Of a DNA stretch of 7,196 bases, positions 5,545-7,196 are shown piece after piece (position 1 is the first letter of the stretch; each line of letters begins with the position of its first letter). The position numbers and the translations under genes were made by a program. The notes beneath the pieces are model-generated. The model saw only the letters and a program-made list of their open reading frames with translations, made no database searches and had not been told where the DNA came from. The stretch comes from Pseudomonadota bacterium (GTDB lineage: Bacteria; Pseudomonadota; Alphaproteobacteria; Caulobacterales; Caulobacteraceae): positions 1 to 7,196 of the forward strand of contig JAEXJH010000212.1 of the NCBI GenBank assembly GCA_023445955.1, read 5' to 3'.

Positions 5545-7083
5545 ATGAACGGCGCGGACGCCCTGATCACCACCCTGGCCGACAACGGGGTCGTCGCCTG
5601 CTTCGCCAATCCCGGCACCAGCGAGATGCAGTTCGTCTCGGCCCTGGACCGCGAGCCGCGCATGCGCTCGGTGCTGTGCCTGTTCGAAGGCGTGGCGACC
5701 GGGGCCGCCGACGGCTATGGCCGCATGGCCGGCAAGCCCGCCTGCACCCTGCTGCACCTGGGGCCGGGCTACGCCAACGGCGCGGCCAACCTGCACAACG
5801 CCCGCCGGGCCTACACGCCGGTGGTCAATGTCATCGGCGACCACGCCACCTATCACCGCGGCTTCGACGCGCCGCTGAACAGCGACATCGCCGCCCTGGC
5901 CGCGCCCAACTCGCTGTGGGTCAAGTCGGCCGAGAGCGCCGACAGCGTCGGCCCGCTGACCGCCGAGGCCATCGTCGCCAGCTATGGGACGCCCGGCGGC
6001 AACGCCTGCCTCGTCCTGCCGGCGGACGCCGCCTGGAACGAAGCGACGGTGAAGGGGCCGGTGATCACGCCGCCCGCCTTCGCCAAGCCCGACAAGACCG
6101 CCGTCGACACCGTCGCCAAGGCGCTGTCCTTCGCCAAGAAACCGGTGCTGCTGCTGGGCTCGGGCGCCTGTGGCGAGGCCGCTCTGGCCGCCGCCGGTCG
6201 CTTGGCGGCCCACGGCGTCCGCGCCGTCACCGACACGTTCACCGCCCGCCAGGCGCGGGGCGAAGGCCGCTTCCGCCCCGACAAGCTGCCCTATTTCGCC
6301 GAGCAGGCCCTGAAGGACCTGGAGGGCGCGGACGTGCTGATCCTGGTCTCGACCCAGCGCCCGGTGGCCTTCTTCGCCTATCCTGACCGGCCCAGCGTGC
6401 TCGTTCCGGAAGGCTGCTCAGTCGAGACCCTGTGCGGCCGCGAGGTCGACGCGGCGGCGGCGCTGAACGCCCTGGCCGACGCCGTGGGCGCGCCGGCGGC
6501 GGCGACGCTCGAAACCTATGCCGCGCCCGACGCCCCGGCCGGCCGCTTTGACGCCTGGGCCATCGGGGCCTCGATCGCCAAGCACATGCCGACGGGCTCG
6601 GTGATCTCCGACGACGCGGTGACCGCTGGCCTGCCGATCTTCACCCAGACCAAGACCGCGCGGGCGCACGAGTGGTTGTCGCTGACCGGCGGCGCGATCG
6701 GGCAGGGCATCCCGCTGGCCATCGGCGCGGCCGTGGCCTGCCCTGATCGGAAAGTGCTGGCCCTGACCGGCGATGGCGCGGGCATGTACACCGTGCAGGG
6801 CCTGTGGACGATCGTCCGCGAGCAGCTGGACGTCACCGTCGTGGTCTTCGCCAACCACGCCTATCGCATCCTGGGCATCGAGCTGGGCCGCACCGGGGCG
6901 GGCAATCCGGGGCCTGCGGCCTCGAAGCTGCTGGACCTGGGCGACCCGCGTATCGACTGGGTGCAGCTGGCCCAGGGCATGGGCATGGCCTCCGAACGGG
7001 CCGAGACGGCGGAAGCCTTCGACGACGCTTTCGCCCGGGCTATGGCGACGCCCGGTCCGCGCCTGATCGAAGCGGCGCTCTAG
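5545..7083 (+). CDS. TPP-dependent acetolactate synthase/benzoylformate decarboxylase-like enzyme
   Basis: A 512-residue cytosolic thiamine-diphosphate enzyme with three domains: N-terminal pyrimidine-binding (1-165), central (about 180-300) and C-terminal pyrophosphate-binding (about 340-512). The pyrimidine domain shows NPGTSEMQF (22-30) and the cofactor-activating glutamate in FEGVATGAADGYGRMAG (E48). GPGYANGAANLHNARRA (73-89) leads into GDHATYH (98-104). The pyrophosphate/magnesium motif runs from GDG (409-411) to N437. The set matches proteins usually annotated acetolactate synthase large subunit, but this one is shorter than a true IlvB (roughly 560-600 residues). No small subunit gene is adjacent, which argues against branched-chain amino acid synthesis. 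S26 and E48 also align with benzoylformate decarboxylase positions, so a 2-keto acid decarboxylase or carboligase is equally likely. The gene stands alone behind a strong ribosome binding site. The substrate cannot be read from the sequence. Confidence 0.88.
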   Translation: MNGADALITTLADNGVVACFANPGTSEMQFVSALDREPRMRSVLCLFEGVATGAADGYGRMAGKPACTLLHLGPGYANGAANLHNARRAYTPVVNVIGDHATYHRGFDAPLNSDIAALAAPNSLWVKSAESADSVGPLTAEAIVASYGTPGGNACLVLPADAAWNEATVKGPVITPPAFAKPDKTAVDTVAKALSFAKKPVLLLGSGACGEAALAAAGRLAAHGVRAVTDTFTARQARGEGRFRPDKLPYFAEQALKDLEGADVLILVSTQRPVAFFAYPDRPSVLVPEGCSVETLCGREVDAAAALNALADAVGAPAAATLETYAAPDAPAGRFDAWAIGASIAKHMPTGSVISDDAVTAGLPIFTQTKTARAHEWLSLTGGAIGQGIPLAIGAAVACPDRKVLALTGDGAGMYTVQGLWTIVREQLDVTVVVFANHAYRILGIELGRTGAGNPGPAASKLLDLGDPRIDWVQLAQGMGMASERAETAEAFDDAFARAMATPGPRLIEAAL

Positions 7084-7196
7084 CGCGGCAGGGCCGCGTC
7101 CAGCGCCTGCGCGATGGCGGTCATGGCCGCCAGGTTCGGGTGATAGGGCGCGGCGCCCGGCGCGGGATAGCCGTTCATCCACGGCTGGGCCGCGCA
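7080..7196 (-). CDS. C-terminal fragment of a probable SGNH/GDSL hydrolase (runs off the right edge)
   Basis: Read on the minus strand from the window edge, an open frame of 38 codons ends in TAG at 7080-7082. The visible peptide contains CAAQPWMNGYPAPG and then APYHPNLAAMTAIAQAL. A histidine in a YHPN-type motif followed by an AxM-AIA helix near the C-terminus is typical of secreted SGNH/GDSL lipases and esterases, where this histidine belongs to the catalytic triad. The cysteine and PWxNG spacing also fit that group. The start and the Gly-Asp-Ser block lie outside the window. The stop overlaps that of the TPP enzyme gene in a shared CTAG. Assignment rests on a short segment. Confidence 0.65.
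   Translation of the reverse strand, partial: CAAQPWMNGYPAPGAAPYHPNLAAMTAIAQALDAALPR

Noticed and set aside
5428..6213. Upstream extension of the YhhN frame on the minus strand, giving a 473-residue open frame
   Set aside because: The added part is antisense to the well-supported TPP enzyme gene, has no recognisable domain and is glycine/arginine/valine-rich as expected of a shadow frame. A good start with a ribosome binding site exists at 5427.
6418..7182. 254-codon minus-strand open frame opposite the TPP enzyme gene
   Set aside because: No recognisable domain and it lies over strongly conserved plus-strand coding. The real minus-strand gene here is the hydrolase fragment in another frame.
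1..7196. CRISPR arrays, tRNA/rRNA genes, insertion sequences, attachment sites, toxin-antitoxin or defence genes
   Set aside because: None recognised on either strand by eye; the window reads as ordinary chromosomal metabolic and regulatory genes.

Overview
This is a GC-rich, gene-dense stretch of bacterial chromosome. Codons end mostly in G or C, intergenic gaps are short, and the protein families (a stand-alone dihydroorotase-like protein, an ECF sigma factor with a DGPF/YciI partner, a feruloyl-CoA-synthase-type ligase, a YhhN protein and an acetolactate-synthase-like TPP enzyme) resemble those of an alphaproteobacterium such as Caulobacter or a relative. The genus is inferred from gene content and composition; no rRNA or other marker gene is present.

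Layout. (1) 11-1345, plus strand: dihydroorotase-family amidohydrolase. (2) 1342-2904, minus strand: a two-gene unit of a YciI/DGPF protein (first, 2557-2904) and an ECF42-type sigma factor with a C-terminal TPR-like extension (1342-2556). The sigma factor starts at a TTG directly after the TAA of the DGPF gene, in the same frame. A good match to the ECF42 promoter signature (TGTCGA, 17 nt, CGTC) lies just upstream of the pair, so the unit probably activates itself. (3) 2905-3020: divergent intergenic region. (4) 3021-4823, plus strand: feruloyl-CoA synthase-like acyl-CoA ligase. (5) 4792-5427, minus strand: YhhN/lysoplasmalogenase-family membrane protein, overlapping the ligase tail-to-tail by 32 bp. 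(6) 5428-5544: second divergent intergenic region. (7) 5545-7083, plus strand: TPP-dependent acetolactate synthase/benzoylformate decarboxylase-like enzyme. (8) 7080-7196, minus strand: C-terminal end of a probable SGNH/GDSL hydrolase that enters from the right edge.

The genes alternate in direction, so only the DGPF-sigma pair looks like an operon. The ligase and the TPP enzyme could both act on aromatic or 2-keto acid substrates, but nothing in the window ties them to one pathway. The ligase lacks the hydratase/aldolase and aldehyde dehydrogenase partners of a complete ferulate pathway.

No mobile element, CRISPR array, RNA gene, phage gene or clearly new multi-gene system was seen. The points most worth checking are the predicted ECF42 autoregulatory promoter and the inverted TGTCGA pair it belongs to, the single-stop in-frame junction between the DGPF and sigma genes, the missing first metal-ligand histidine in the dihydroorotase-like protein, repeated TAGACGGA motifs inside the sigma gene, and convergent genes that share the palindrome CTAG as overlapping stop codons.
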